Below are positions 5,793-6,056 of a DNA stretch of 6,056 nt, piece after piece. The position numbers were made by a program, and so were the translations under genes. The stretch is from JANOYC01 sp031428675 (lineage in GTDB: Bacteria; Actinomycetota; Actinomycetes; Actinomycetales; Microbacteriaceae). The notes below the pieces were generated by a model. It made no database searches. It saw nothing but the letters and a program-made list of their open reading frames with translations, and was not told where the DNA came from. The DNA lies in NCBI GenBank assembly GCA_031428675.1, contig JANOYC010000037.1, positions 1 through 6,056 of the forward strand, given 5' to 3'. The first letter of the stretch is position 1. Every line of letters begins with the position of its first letter.

Positions 5793-6056
5793 ATGCCGTC
5801 GGGCGCGGCCTTCGAGATCGGCATCTTCACCTTCGGGGAACTCACTCGAGACGCCGCCGGGCGGCCGATCAATGCGCAACAGCGTGTGCGGGACGTGCTC
5901 GAGTGGGCGAGGGTCGCAGATGACGCCGGGCTCGACGTTTTCGGAGTCGGAGAACACCACCGCGAAGACTTCGCCGTGTCGTCGCCCCAGATGGTGCTCG
6001 CGGCCGCGGCCGCCCAGACGAAGCAGATCCGCCTGACCAGCTCCGTCACGGTGCTG
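5793..6056 (+). CDS. LLM-class flavin-dependent oxidoreductase (luciferase-like monooxygenase), N-terminal part
   Basis: Eighty-eight codons are visible; the gene leaves the window at the right edge. The start is ATG at 5793, seven bases after GAGG (5782-5785). The N-terminal strand FEIGIFTFGEL (7-17) matches the first strand of the luciferase-like TIM barrel. A helix with VLEWARVADDAGLDVF (35-50), the conserved GEHHR (53-57), SSPQMVLAAAAAQT (63-76) and the next strand IRLTSSVTVL (79-88) follow. Family enzymes use reduced FMN (or F420 in some branches) to oxidise small substrates; the substrate here cannot be told, and the cofactor-selecting residues lie mostly outside the window. The long AxGRP insert after strand 1 fits the subgroup with GEHHR. 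There is no visible functional link to abiE. Confidence 0.88.
   Translation, partial: MPSGAAFEIGIFTFGELTRDAAGRPINAQQRVRDVLEWARVADDAGLDVFGVGEHHREDFAVSSPQMVLAAAAAQTKQIRLTSSVTVL

Noticed and set aside
5546..6049. Minus-strand frames of 167 and 132 codons at the right end
   Set aside because: They are antisense to the LLM monooxygenase, whose conserved motifs identify the coding strand.

Overview
The window looks like chromosomal DNA from a high-GC Gram-positive bacterium, most likely an actinobacterium. The evidence is strong GC preference at third codon positions, a BTAD/nSTAND1 regulator of the AfsR/SARP type (typical of Actinobacteria), an actinobacterial-style lipoprotein and an LLM-class flavin monooxygenase. 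Microbacteriaceae is a plausible guess, but the sequence alone cannot fix the genus.

Layout. (1) Positions 1-1950, minus strand, hold one long gene that leaves the window at its left edge. It encodes a BTAD-type regulator fused to an nSTAND1 ATPase; 650 codons are visible and the C-terminus is missing. (2) Positions 1951-2102 are a divergent intergenic region. It carries four phased 11-bp repeats with consensus GCYGATAY, in two tandem pairs, and is the best candidate operator in the window. (3) Positions 2103-2843, plus strand, encode a 246-aa secreted lipoprotein of unknown function. It contains two rare TTA codons. (4) Positions 2844-3655 contain no convincing gene and look decayed. (5) Positions 3656-5073, minus strand, are a two-gene AbiE-type (type IV) toxin-antitoxin and phage-abortive-infection operon, abiEi then abiEii, with a 4-bp ATGA overlap. 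Its promoter region carries an inverted repeat. (6) Positions 5074-5792 are non-coding. They contain a tRNA 3'-end fragment followed by a strong terminator, then a second, decayed copy of the same tRNA-end/terminator arrangement. This looks like an integration scar at a tRNA gene. (7) From 5793 to the right edge, plus strand, is the first 88 codons of an LLM-class (bacterial luciferase-like) flavin-dependent oxidoreductase.

How the parts may work together. The regulator and the lipoprotein are divergent and share the repeat-bearing region, so they probably form one regulatory unit in which the BTAD protein controls itself, the lipoprotein gene, or both. The AbiE pair is self-contained: AbiEi is expected to repress the operon and neutralise the nucleotidyltransferase AbiEii. 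Its position next to tRNA-end fragments fits a small defence cargo at an integration hot spot. The monooxygenase appears to be the start of an unrelated, probably core-genome segment.
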